Shown here: in pieces, positions 57,298 through 64,000 of the stretch
How the letters are laid out: each line of letters begins with the position of its first letter
Numbering within the stretch: position 1 is the stretch's first letter
Source: Streptosporangium canum
GTDB lineage: Bacteria > Actinomycetota > Actinomycetes > Streptosporangiales > Streptosporangiaceae
Assembly (NCBI RefSeq): GCF_900113865.1
Contig: NZ_FOQY01000013.1
Coordinates: 1 to 64,000, forward strand
Reading direction: 5' to 3'
DNA length: 64,000 bases
Notes under the pieces: generated by a model
Databases searched by the model: none
The model's input: only the letters and a program-made list of their open reading frames with translations
Told to the model about the DNA's origin: nothing
Position numbers and translations under genes: made by a program

Positions 57298-57623
57298 CGC
57301 ATCGCCTCCGCGGCCGAAGCCGGGTCGTAGCCGCCGGGGATGCCTTCGACCAGGATGATGTCACCGTCGATGTGCCGCGAGCGCAGCGGCGCGATCTCCT
57401 GGTACGCGGGCGAGTTCCACCAGGCCCGCGCCTCGGCGATCCCGGGGAAGCCGATCATCACGAGGTGCCCGGGCCAGTCGCCCTCCAGCACCTCCAACTG
57501 CGTGGCGCGCACGAGGAAGCGCCCACCGTACGGCTCGAAGGTCGCGGAGATGCGCTCGATGTACTCGGCGATCTCCGGGTGCGGGTCGGCCTCCTGCAGG
57601 CGGGCAATGACATATGCGGACAT
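57279..57623 (-). CDS. DUF1330-family protein
   Basis: 114 residues from ATG 57623. MSAYVIARLQEADPHPEIAE then RISATFEPYGGRFLVRATQL, EVLEGDWPGHLVMIGFPGIA and EARAWWNSPAYQEIAPLRSR are textbook DUF1330 (ferredoxin-like dimeric barrel) features. Biochemical role unknown. Its end overlaps the cupin end on the other strand by 19 bp; the SnoaL-like gene lies 28 bp upstream, probably one operon. Confidence 0.85.
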   Translation of the reverse strand: MSAYVIARLQEADPHPEIAEYIERISATFEPYGGRFLVRATQLEVLEGDWPGHLVMIGFPGIAEARAWWNSPAYQEIAPLRSRHIDGDIILVEGIPGGYDPASAAEAMRQAVTS

Positions 57624-57651
57624 GATTCCTCCCGATGTTGGTGGACGACCG

Positions 57652-58020
57652 TCAGACGCCGGCGGGCACCTTGTCCAGGAAGCCGAGCACCTGGCTGATC
57701 CGCCCGTCCTCGCCGAGCACCGCGACGTCGAAGCCGATGACGACCGGCTCGGCGCCCTCAGGGCCCAGGTGCCAGGTGAAGCGCGCGATGTTGTGGTGGG
57801 CGTCCACCACGCCGCCGAGGCTGAAGACCAGCCCACCGAACTGTCCCTGGACCGCGGCGATGGTGGCGTCGAGCCCGTCCCTGCTCTGCACGGAGACCAG
57901 CGGGTCGGTGTACACCGCGTCCTCGGCCAAGACCTCAGCCAGCATGGACTGCCGGGCGGCGGCGTCGGTCTCGTTCCACGCGGCCAGGTAGCGCTGGACC
58001 AGCTCGTTCATGTCGCTCAT
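57652..58020 (-). CDS. SnoaL/NTF2-like protein
   Basis: 122 residues from ATG 58020, with GGAGAC upstream. LVQRYLAAWNETDAAARQSM then LAEVLAEDAVYTDPLVSVQS, FSLGGVVDAHHNIARFTWHL, and VVIGFDVAVLGEDGRISQVL form the cone-shaped NTF2-like fold. Could be an isomerase or a binding protein. First of a two-gene unit with the DUF1330 gene. Confidence 0.85.
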   Translation of the reverse strand: MSDMNELVQRYLAAWNETDAAARQSMLAEVLAEDAVYTDPLVSVQSRDGLDATIAAVQGQFGGLVFSLGGVVDAHHNIARFTWHLGPEGAEPVVIGFDVAVLGEDGRISQVLGFLDKVPAGV

Positions 58021-58287
58021 GTCTGTCTCCTCAGTGGTGGTGCTCTCTTGTGACCACAAACTTACGGATACGGGAACGACGGGGAATCTGACGCGCTTAG
58101 GTACTTTCGAGCGGGATGATCCGTCGGTACATGCCGCCGTGCGACCGTTCCGGCTCTTCCATCGCCCGAACATGAACACCGCCACCAACCCCGGCGCTCG
58201 ATGGCTGTTCCCCGACGCCGCGCCGGTCAGCCTCTCAACCCCCCGGAGCCCTGCGCGAACAACGTCGCTGCGGTGCTCACCCGTATC
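58021..58287. other. Intergenic region
   Basis: About 270 bp between the SnoaL-like gene and the inverted-repeat unit; contains the promoter of the former and no credible frame. Confidence 0.4.
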
Positions 58288-58521
58288 CGGGGGACAGACC
58301 AAGTACGCCGGAAAGGGGCAACGGCGGTCGGCACACCGGACAGAGTTGAAACTCTGTCCGCTTCCCGAGACGGCGTCTGACCAGGTCAGCGCAGCCAGGC
58401 CGCTGCGGGCACCAATCCGGCCCCACGCCGGGCACGGCTATCCACAGCTGAAACCCCGGCTTCCGCCTCCACCGCCTGAGCAGCCCTATTAGCCCTTTCC
58501 GGCGTACTTGGTCTGCCCCCC
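58288..58521. repeat. MITE-like unit with 29-bp terminal inverted repeats
   Basis: Left end GGGGGACAGACCAAGTACGC continuing CGGAAAGGG; right end, read inward on the minus strand, GGGGGGCAGACCAAGTACGC continuing CGGAAAGGG. One mismatch in 29 bp. The 234-bp unit has no transposase; its right end forms the last codons of the hypothetical gene at 58.5-58.85 kb. No clear target duplication. Confidence 0.65.
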
Positions 58522-58851
58522 GTCGAGATCGACGAGGTCATCGTCTTTCTGGACGGGGGCGGTCAACTCGCGGTGCGGGTGGGTTCGCGAGGCTTCTACT
58601 CGCGTCGCGACCAGCGTCGCGACCTCTTCGAGCACAACACGATGACTTTCTCCGCCGCTTCCGCGCTCAACCAAATCGACCTGCTTCACAGCGGGCGGCG
58701 TGAAGGGCTCGAAGGGGCCGCGCGAGCGGAACCTGCCGGTGTTCGGGAAGATGCCGCGTTCGGTGGCGAGAGCGTCGTAGATGGGTGTGCCCAGGTCAGT
58801 GCCGGACCAGGTTGCGTGGAGTGGGCTGGTCAGGGCTGCATGCGTGTCCAT
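58489..58851 (-). CDS. Hypothetical protein, 3' end replaced by the MITE-like unit
   Basis: 120 residues from ATG 58851. MDTHAALTSPLHATWSGTDL then GTPIYDALATERGIFPNTGR, RFRSRGPFEPFTPPAVKQVD. The last residues (GGQTKYAGKG) are encoded by the inverted repeat, so the original end is lost. Resembles small proteins of actinomycete integrative elements by composition and context, but is not identified. A pair of palindromic operators lies upstream at 58,934-58,957. Confidence 0.5.
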   Translation of the reverse strand: MDTHAALTSPLHATWSGTDLGTPIYDALATERGIFPNTGRFRSRGPFEPFTPPAVKQVDLVERGSGGESHRVVLEEVATLVATRVEASRTHPHRELTAPVQKDDDLVDLDGGQTKYAGKG

Positions 58852-58933
58852 GCGGTGAGGTGTAGCGGGGCGGTGGGGCTTACGTCTGGTCTCGAGGTGG
58901 TGCTCCGCTAGAGGAAACGGAAGCAAACACCTG

Positions 58934-58957
58934 TCACATATTGTGATTTTTCATCAC
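58934..58957. promoter_or_regulatory. Overlapping operator-like palindromes
   Basis: TCACA-TAT-TGTGA (58934-58946) overlapping GTGAT-TTTTC-ATCAC (58943-58957), an AT-rich island about 85 bp upstream of the minus-strand gene. Typical of a repressor site in element control regions. Confidence 0.45.
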
Positions 58958-59025
58958 TCAGGGTGTGCGGCGGAGTGCGCGCTGGTAGTCGGAAGGCGTC
59001 GATATGCTTCCTGAGAACTCAAAGA

Positions 59026-59059
59026 CTCGGCCCGTTAGGCGCGGGCCGAGCCTTGTTTT
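59026..59059 (+). terminator. Intrinsic terminator
   Basis: CTCGGCCCG (59026-59034), 7-nt loop, CGGGCCGAG (59042-59050), then CCTTGTTTTT. Plus-strand orientation. No plus-strand gene precedes it within 1.7 kb, so it may end a short untranslated or tiny-ORF transcript starting near 58.95 kb. Confidence 0.65.
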
Positions 59060-59201
59060 TCGAGTTCGCGCCGGGTCCGGAGACCGAGCGCTGAGACTGT
59101 CTACAGCAGCTTCAGCGTAGTCAGCAGGTGGCTCCACTTGCAATTTCTCTCTGGGCCCGGCGGCAGTTCGTCCTGTTCGCTTCGAGGCCGAGGGAGGCCG
59201 T

Positions 59202-59357
59202 ATGCCTACTGGTAGATGCTTCAAAATTTCGTGGGTGGTGAGTGTGCCGGAGAGCTGGGGCCAGCACGTGCGGACGATCGTCATCGCGGTCGTGATCGTG
59301 GTGGCCGTCGCGTACGGGGTGGATCTGAGCGGGGTGCCGTACTTCCCGCGCGTGTGA
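59202..59357 (+). CDS. Single-helix membrane protein, 51 aa
   Basis: ATG 59202 preceded by GAGGGAGG at good distance. MPTGRCFKISWVVSVPESWG then QHVRTIVIAVVIVVAVAYGV and DLSGVPYFPRV-stop: one clear membrane helix and a short tail. Small proteins like this are common in actinomycete integrative elements and phages. Function unknown. Confidence 0.6.
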   Translation: MPTGRCFKISWVVSVPESWGQHVRTIVIAVVIVVAVAYGVDLSGVPYFPRV

Positions 59358-59468
59358 CGGCGGTGTAGGGCCTGAGGAATGCGTACGGCGGTCACCCCCT
59401 GCGTGGGGGTGGCCGCCGTCGTCGTGTGGTCCAAGAGCGGGCTGGCTTGGGCTGATTCTGTCTGTGTT

Positions 59469-60317
59469 CTACGACGTGCTCGGCTGGGTGTCGGCCAGTG
59501 TGCGGAGCACATACTCCGCAGTGCTTTGGAGACGTTGGCTGAGGGTGTCGGCGTATTCGAGGCGGCGGCCGGCGGTGGTGTGGTCGTGGACGAAGTCGCG
59601 GAGGGCGTCGGCGAGTTCGGCGGAGGCGAGGGTGGTGAGGTTGTCGCCGCGCCAGGCGTATTCGTCAAGGCGGCAACCGAGGGCGGCTTCGAGCTTGCCG
59701 AGGAGGTCGAGGCGTTTGCGGACGTCGCTGGGGAGCGCCCTGGTGTCGGCTTGGGTGCGGGCCGCGGTGACCGCCTTGTGGACCTGGGCGGCGTGCTCGT
59801 CGCGTAGGCGCCGCATTTCGGTGGCGCGGACGTTCTCCGATCGGGTGAGGAGGGCGTCAAGGTGGGCGGCGAGGATCCTGTGTGCCTGGGTGAGGATGGC
59901 GCCATCTCGGCGGCGGCGCGACGTCTCGGTGTCGAGCGCGGCGAGGCGGGCGACGGTGCGGATCCGCTCCTCCCAGGAGGTGAGGGTGGACAGGATCAGC
60001 CGGATCAGCTCGTCCGCGGCGAGGGACAGCGGGACCGGTGCGCTCTTGGACGTGGACACGACGGGGCCGCCAGCAACGGCGCGGATACCGCCGAGCTCCA
60101 TGTGGACGCGGACGAACAGCATCGGCAGGTCATCGAGAGCCTTGGCGATCGCTCCCCGGTCGGCGTCACAGAACGCCCGCGGGGTCAGCGCGGGCAGGCG
60201 GGTCGTCTTCCCGCCGGCGGATTCGATGCGGGGGTCTGAGCATCGGCCGGCGCGGGCGCACTCGTTGAGGCCGTCGTCGAAGTCGTCGGGTGCGGAGTGG
60301 ATCCAGTCATGCGGCAT
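59469..60317 (-). CDS. Element-type hypothetical protein
   Basis: 282 residues from ATG 60317 (MPHDWIHSAPDDFDDGLNEC). RAGRCSDPRIESAGGKTTRL then PALTPRAFCDADRGAIAKAL, DDLPMLFVRVHMELG; the second half is helical (DAALLT-type coiled segments, RLRDEHAAQVHKAVTAARTQ, DDVRKRLDLLGKLEAALGCR-like). The N-terminal CARAGRC...CDADRGAI...VRVHMELG pattern is familiar from actinomycete phage and integrative-element hypotheticals. No catalytic motif seen. Confidence 0.65.
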   Translation of the reverse strand: MPHDWIHSAPDDFDDGLNECARAGRCSDPRIESAGGKTTRLPALTPRAFCDADRGAIAKALDDLPMLFVRVHMELGGIRAVAGGPVVSTSKSAPVPLSLAADELIRLILSTLTSWEERIRTVARLAALDTETSRRRRDGAILTQAHRILAAHLDALLTRSENVRATEMRRLRDEHAAQVHKAVTAARTQADTRALPSDVRKRLDLLGKLEAALGCRLDEYAWRGDNLTTLASAELADALRDFVHDHTTAGRRLEYADTLSQRLQSTAEYVLRTLADTQPSTS

Positions 60318-60495
60318 TTCGGCCTCCCCGATGGATGCGCTTACGGACAGGCCACTGGTGAGGCTGGTGGTGGGCAAGGAAGCAGCGGGGGCGGGGCGGC
60401 TCTCCGTTGGGGCGGAGAGCCGCCTTCGCGTCTCAGGCTAGACGATCTCTAGGGCGCTAGGCGTGCACGCCAATAGCAGCTCCGCTCTTAAGCGG

Positions 60496-61860
60496 TCACC
60501 AGTAAGAGACGTTCACGATCGCGGACGCTTTACAGCTACGGCTACCTGCGATGTTATCGCGGTAGACGTCATAGCTCAGCCTGTCCACGATTTGGGGCAT
60601 GTGGCTGAAGGTGAACGTGCCATCCGCGTTCGTCGTGACGGCTGGCAGCATCGTTGTGGTGCCGTCCCACTCGCGGTAGGCAACGGTGAGTTGCTGAGCG
60701 CCGGGAGCTGAACCGTCATGCTCGGTGAGCTGGCCGGTGAAGGTGATTGTCCGGAACCACCGCGCCTCCGCTGGGCCCGTCAGGACGAGCTTGCATGAGG
60801 GGAGCCTTGCGCCATGCAGCCGCCACAGGTGAAAAGTGCGATCAATTGACTTTTCAACTACGGCGAACAGGTCTGATCCGGAGAAGGTGAGGCCCTGAAT
60901 CCACACGAGGGACTGGGCAAACAGTTGGGCCTTTGCACCAGTGTTCACATCGAATAGAACTAACGGCTCGTCATCCACGTTGTCCGTGTTCCGGCTGACA
61001 GCCATCTGTGCGCCGTCTGGGCTGACGGTGATATTCCCGTAGCCGAGGACACCTTCTTCTTTGCCGTATGAGCGGGACTTGGTGAGCGTGGTCAGGTCCC
61101 AGGCGGCGAAGTCGTTCGCAGATCCAGGTGTCGTGTAGGCCGTAGAGCCATCCGGAGCGAGGGCAACTTGGCCCCAGCCATCCCAAAGTGCGTGGTCATA
61201 GGCATCTATGGTGCCGCGCAGGGTGGCGGCGCCGCCCTGGGTGTCGTACACCAGCAGGTCCTTGCCCTCTGCCACCAGCAGCGTGTTTCCTGCAGCGGCG
61301 ATCCGAGGGGCGGAGTAGGGGGCGGCCGACGTTGGGACAGGCTGCGGTGTGGGATCGGACAGGTCGAGGCTAAAGGCGCCGCCGCCACTGGATGCTGGGC
61401 AGCCGTGGGAGACCCAGAGCCAGTGTCCGGATAGCGCGAGTTGGTTTGGGCATGGGAGCGCGGCGAGGTTGATTCGCCGGATGATGGCGAGGTCGGCGGT
61501 GTTGATCTCGGCCACCTCGTGTGAGCCTCTGAGGGCTGCGTACAGGCGGGTGCCGTCAGGTGTGGCGACCAGGTCTCTCACTTCGGAGACTCCGGTGATG
61601 GCCCCGGTAAGGGTTCCTTCGGTGTCTGCGACGATGATTCGGTCGTCTGTGGCGACGAATATCTTGCCGCCGGCGGCGGCGATGTCGCCGGCGCCTGTGA
61701 CGTCACCTAGAGAGGTGAGCGAGTCGGCGGCTGTGGCGGTGGTTGCTTGAGTGACCGCCAGGCCGGTGATCAGGGTGAGGCCGGCTCCTATGGTGGCGAG
61801 TCGCCGGGTAATGCGTGTGAGGTTTGATTTACTGCTGGCCGACCGACGCGATAAGTACAC
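60496..61860 (-). CDS. Secreted YVTN/WD-like beta-propeller protein
   Basis: 454 residues from GTG 61860, chosen for GGAGG eight bases upstream; a longer frame reaches 61950. Signal peptide RRLATIGAGLTLITGLAVTQ then ATTATAA. Propeller blades: GKIFVATDDRIIVADTEGTL, VSEVRDLVATPDGTRLYAAL, EVAEINTADLAIIRRINLAA, WGQVALAPDGSTAYTTPGSA, GNITVSPDGAQMAVSRN. The C-terminal 100 residues look like an Ig-like/bacterial cell-surface domain (ADGTFTFSHMPQIVDRLSYD). Probably exported and adhesive or binding. Confidence 0.8.
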   Translation of the reverse strand: MYLSRRSASSKSNLTRITRRLATIGAGLTLITGLAVTQATTATAADSLTSLGDVTGAGDIAAAGGKIFVATDDRIIVADTEGTLTGAITGVSEVRDLVATPDGTRLYAALRGSHEVAEINTADLAIIRRINLAALPCPNQLALSGHWLWVSHGCPASSGGGAFSLDLSDPTPQPVPTSAAPYSAPRIAAAGNTLLVAEGKDLLVYDTQGGAATLRGTIDAYDHALWDGWGQVALAPDGSTAYTTPGSANDFAAWDLTTLTKSRSYGKEEGVLGYGNITVSPDGAQMAVSRNTDNVDDEPLVLFDVNTGAKAQLFAQSLVWIQGLTFSGSDLFAVVEKSIDRTFHLWRLHGARLPSCKLVLTGPAEARWFRTITFTGQLTEHDGSAPGAQQLTVAYREWDGTTTMLPAVTTNADGTFTFSHMPQIVDRLSYDVYRDNIAGSRSCKASAIVNVSYW

Positions 61861-61980
61861 AGGGCCTCCGGGAGACGCTGACTGAGGGGAACGCGTGTTC
61901 GACGATAGCCGGGCAAGCTTCCATGATCCAGAGGGGCGAGGGCCTTGCATTCCTCGATCTGCTGGCGATGATCCAGGCGG

Positions 61981-62136
61981 TCACGGCTCCTCCGGGGTGT
62001 CGGGGTGGATGATCTTCCGGTACTCGCAGGCGTCATCGCAGCGGGGGCAGCCCATGACGGTCTCGACCACGCAGTTGGGGCAGGCGTTGAGGGGGTCCAG
62101 CCCACATAGGGTCAAAACCCACATTCGGTGGATCAT
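61981..62136 (-). CDS. Small zinc-ribbon-like protein, 51 aa
   Basis: MIHRMWVLTLCGLDPLNACP then NCVVETVMGCPRCDDACEYR and KIIHPDTPEEP-stop. Two C-x-x-C pairs (CPNC, CPRC) plus one Cys suggest a zinc ribbon. The first 17 codons are repeated, inverted, at 62,690-62,740 in front of unrelated sequence. No ribosome site; possibly leaderless. Confidence 0.55.
   Translation of the reverse strand: MIHRMWVLTLCGLDPLNACPNCVVETVMGCPRCDDACEYRKIIHPDTPEEP
62086..62136. repeat. About 51-bp inverted repeat, left copy
   Basis: On the minus strand ATGATCCACCGAATGTGGGT continuing to GGGCTGGACCCCCTCAAC; the right copy at 62,690-62,740 on the plus strand differs at about five positions. The copies enclose the small membrane-protein gene. 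Confidence 0.75.
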
Positions 62137-62194
62137 GTAGCTGAATGGGGATGCCGCCCTGGGCGAGGTCGGTCTCCGCGCGTACAGTGATCGC

Positions 62195-62584
62195 ATGGTG
62201 CTGATCATGAAATGTCGTTTGATCAACATGTCTAGAGTTGTTCGGGCAGTGATCACCGGGCTGGCCGCGACGGCGGGAGTCTTCGCCCTCCTCATGCTGT
62301 CCATCCCCACACTGAGCTGGCTCGCGCTCCCCTTGATGCCGGTCTACCTCCTGCTGGCGTTGCCGCTCGGCGCGCTCGCCGGCCGTCTTGCGGGGCTGTC
62401 CCGTCCCTGTCTGACGGTGGCCAACGGCTGGCTTCTCGCCCTGGTCGCCGGGGAGGTGCTCGCCTGGCTGCCCTCCGGCTACGACGCCGGTGCCAGGGCC
62501 TTCGTCGTGGGCCCCTACCTGGCGCTGTTCGCTCTGCCGGTCGGGCTCGCCGTCGTGGCCGGGCTCACGTCCGGGCCCGAGTGA
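62195..62584 (+). CDS. Small integral membrane protein
   Basis: 129 residues from ATG 62195; TACAGT lies six bases upstream, so the transcript may be leaderless. ATG 62228 is an alternative. Four hydrophobic segments: VITGLAATAGVFALLMLSIP, LPLMPVYLLLALPLGALAGR, NGWLLALVAGEVLAWLPS and VVGPYLALFALPVGLAVVAG. Not assigned to a family. It lies inside the 62.1/62.7-kb inverted repeat. Confidence 0.65.
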   Translation: MVLIMKCRLINMSRVVRAVITGLAATAGVFALLMLSIPTLSWLALPLMPVYLLLALPLGALAGRLAGLSRPCLTVANGWLLALVAGEVLAWLPSGYDAGARAFVVGPYLALFALPVGLAVVAGLTSGPE

Positions 62585-62689
62585 CCGGCGTACGCCCTCT
62601 CGGCCCGGGTATGTGATCCGCCCGGGTTCTGGGCGCGTTCGACAGTTTCGACCTCCCGGGTCGTACCTCACCAGGGGCGACACTCGTTC

Positions 62690-62740
62690 ATGATCCACCG
62701 AATGCGGGTTTTGATCTTATGTGGGCTGGATCCCCTCATC
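62690..62740. repeat. About 51-bp inverted repeat, right copy
   Basis: ATGATCCACCGAATGCGGGT on the plus strand, matching the start of the zinc-ribbon gene in inverted orientation. The downstream sequence lacks the zinc-ribbon part, so this copy is only a gene start. Confidence 0.75.
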
Positions 62741-63018
62741 GAGGACCGCCCTGTGATCCAGGACAGTGTGCAGGGCGTCGCTCAACGTGCGGCCACGGCC
62801 TTGGCCTCGGTCGGCGCGCCCAGCAGTCCTCCGGCGCTGGAGATCCCCTTCCAGCGTGAATCCGCTCTCCCGTGCGGGGGATGCCGGCCGCGCGCAGGCT
62901 CAGCCGCGGCGACCCGGAGTCGCCCATGAGCCCCTTGTCCCACTCGTCAACGAGGACCGACGCCGATACCGGTCGCACCGCATCCCGCGCTGCCGGACCA
63001 CCCCACCCGCCGGCATGA

Positions 63019-63203
63019 TCTGGCCGTCTTCGCCGACATCGGCCGGCCCCTGCGGGCACGCGATCCCTGCCAGGCCCTGGACCTGCCGATCGTGCCGAAG
63101 AATGCTGCGAACATCCGCTCCAAGCTCAAGCGCTTGGCCAAGCGCGGCATCCTCGTCGAGGCCGAACCCGGATCGTTCGCTTGGCCGCAGCCCGTAGCTC
63201 CGG
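63019..63203 (+). pseudogene. Winged-helix fragment
   Basis: The frame reads HDLAVFADIGRPLRARDPCQ then ALDLPIVPKNAANIRSKLKR and LAKRGILVEAEPGSFAWPQP, the helix-turn-helix/wing pattern seen in element-associated actinomycete proteins. There is no start and the remainder is lost. The surrounding 62.74-63.30 kb has no complete gene. Confidence 0.4.
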
Positions 63204-63305
63204 CACCGGGTCCCCGACCGGCTGGCACCCAATCCCAACGACGGGACGGGCATCAACTCGCGGACCGCCCTCTCGGAAACATCGAATAGGTAACCCCTGA
63301 TACGG

Positions 63306-64000
63306 CTAGGGGCGTCCCTCTTTGACCACGGTGGCGAAACGGGAGGCCACCTCGCCCCAGGCGGCCCGCGAGAGCGGGTCGTTGGTCACGGCGACGGCGT
63401 ACAGCTCGTCGAGGTCGAATCCTCGCCGGCGGATGTACTCGACGTCCCACCGCTGGATGCGTTCGGGCCCTACCTCGGGATGGAACTGCACGCCCCAGGC
63501 GCGGTCGCCCAGCCGGAAGGCCTGGTAGGGGCAGCGTTCGGTCTCGGCCAGCCAGACCGCGCCCGGCGGCAGGGCCGTGATGGCGTCGATGTGGTTCTCG
63601 ATCGCCGGGACGGTGGCGGGCAGTCCGCCGAAGACCACGTCGTTCGCCGCCTCGGCCCTCATGGTGATGGACGTGCTGCCGTGCTCGGGCGCCCCGGCGT
63701 CGCCCTGGACCTTCCCGCCGCCGACCGAGGCCAGCATCTGCCCGCCGAGGCAGATGCCGAAGAACGGCACCGACCGGGCGAGGGCCTGCTCGACGAGGGC
63801 ACGGGTGGCCGGCAGCCAGGGCGCCCTGTCGTCGTCATCGGGCAGGTAACCGCCGCCGAGCACGATCAGGCCGTCGTGCTCCAGCCGTGACGGGAGGGCG
63901 GACCCGTCGAAGGCGGTGACCACGTCGACGGCGACCCCGGCGGCGTCCAGCCATTCCCCGAACCGCCCAGAACCTCCGTTCGTCTCGTTCTGTACGGCAA
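63306..64000 (-). CDS. Class I glutamine amidotransferase (runs off right edge)
   Basis: At least 231 residues; the start lies beyond base 64000 (reading AVQNETNGGSGRFGEWLDAA at the edge). HDGLIVLGGGYLPDDDDRAP, the nucleophile elbow VPFFGICLGGQMLASVGG (Cys in G-x-C-x-G), and the His-Glu pair in AWGVQFHPEVGPERIQRWDV. The stand-alone GATase1 group acts on glutamine or related amides, often near amino-acid or polyamine pathways. The partner cannot be seen. Confidence 0.88.
   Translation of the reverse strand, partial: AVQNETNGGSGRFGEWLDAAGVAVDVVTAFDGSALPSRLEHDGLIVLGGGYLPDDDDRAPWLPATRALVEQALARSVPFFGICLGGQMLASVGGGKVQGDAGAPEHGSTSITMRAEAANDVVFGGLPATVPAIENHIDAITALPPGAVWLAETERCPYQAFRLGDRAWGVQFHPEVGPERIQRWDVEYIRRRGFDLDELYAVAVTNDPLSRAAWGEVASRFATVVKEGRP

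Noticed and set aside
1-64000. tRNA or rRNA genes
   Set aside because: No T-loop GGTTCGAATCC-type segment with matching acceptor arms and no rRNA-like stretch was noticed. A covariance search would be needed to exclude a divergent tRNA.

Overview
The window is a stretch of high-GC actinomycete chromosome, probably Streptosporangiales or a close relative. This is inferred from strong G/C at third codon positions, frequent GTG starts, ATGA/GTGA gene overlaps, many ECF sigma, TetR and LuxR-type regulators, and a rubber-oxygenase locus of the actinomycete type. The genus cannot be fixed from sequence alone. No rRNA, tRNA or CRISPR array was seen.

Layout. 1-11.6 kb is accessory DNA. It holds the end of an IS701-family element, a nuclease pseudogene cut on both sides by insertion sequences, a complete IS256-family element, a hypothetical gene behind an unusual leader, remnants of integrative-element genes (helix-turn-helix/excisionase type), a two-gene operon of a ParB/DGQHR-like protein with a GIY-YIG nuclease, a phosphotransferase, and a tyrosine recombinase next to a perfect 15-bp-arm palindrome. 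12.2-34 kb is mostly ordinary chromosome: ECF sigma with a membrane partner, an orphan sensor kinase, TauE/SafE transporter, DeoR-MFS pair, WYL regulator, VOC, GNAT, NmrA-like reductase, type II dehydroquinase, an ABC-F protein with an attenuator-like leader, a sigma factor operon, an imine-reductase-like enzyme with HxlR regulator, an I36 inhibitor-like protein, an APH(6)-like kinase, an HNH nuclease, a methyltransferase and a lipoprotein. Several decayed fragments lie between them.

34.4-40.9 kb is a polyisoprene (rubber) degradation locus. A TetR regulator diverges from two tandem Tat-exported latex-clearing proteins (Lcp), followed by a Tat-exported molybdenum hydroxylase large subunit and its [2Fe-2S] small subunit. 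Lcp would cleave poly(cis-1,4-isoprene) outside the cell into oligo-isoprenoid aldehydes, and the hydroxylase pair would oxidise these, as proposed for lcp-oxiAB of Streptomyces sp. K30.

41-51.4 kb is again patchy: gene fragments, an IS110-family transposase, a 31-bp inverted repeat enclosing a TetR-SDR-EamA-glycosyltransferase segment, and a cluster of nested palindromes around small hypothetical genes. 51.4-57.3 kb holds a membrane protein plus a DNA-binding/transmembrane/solute-binding fusion and a LAL-type LuxR regulator with a cupin. 57.3-64 kb holds small enzymes, a MITE-like 234-bp inverted-repeat unit, element-type hypotheticals, a secreted beta-propeller protein, and a glutamine amidotransferase running off the right edge.

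The most unusual signals are: (i) a leaderless 29-codon ORF containing an intrinsic terminator and a T TTT TTA heptamer that leads by a -1 shift exactly onto the ATG of the next gene (3.07-3.16 kb); (ii) the ParB-like/GIY-YIG operon (5.86-8.40 kb); and (iii) a family of related palindromes (GCGRGAAY-N-ATTCYC type and dif-like GCGATAA-N6-TTATCGC type) recurring beside element-type genes at 5.4, 10.4, 13.9 and 49.8-50.6 kb.
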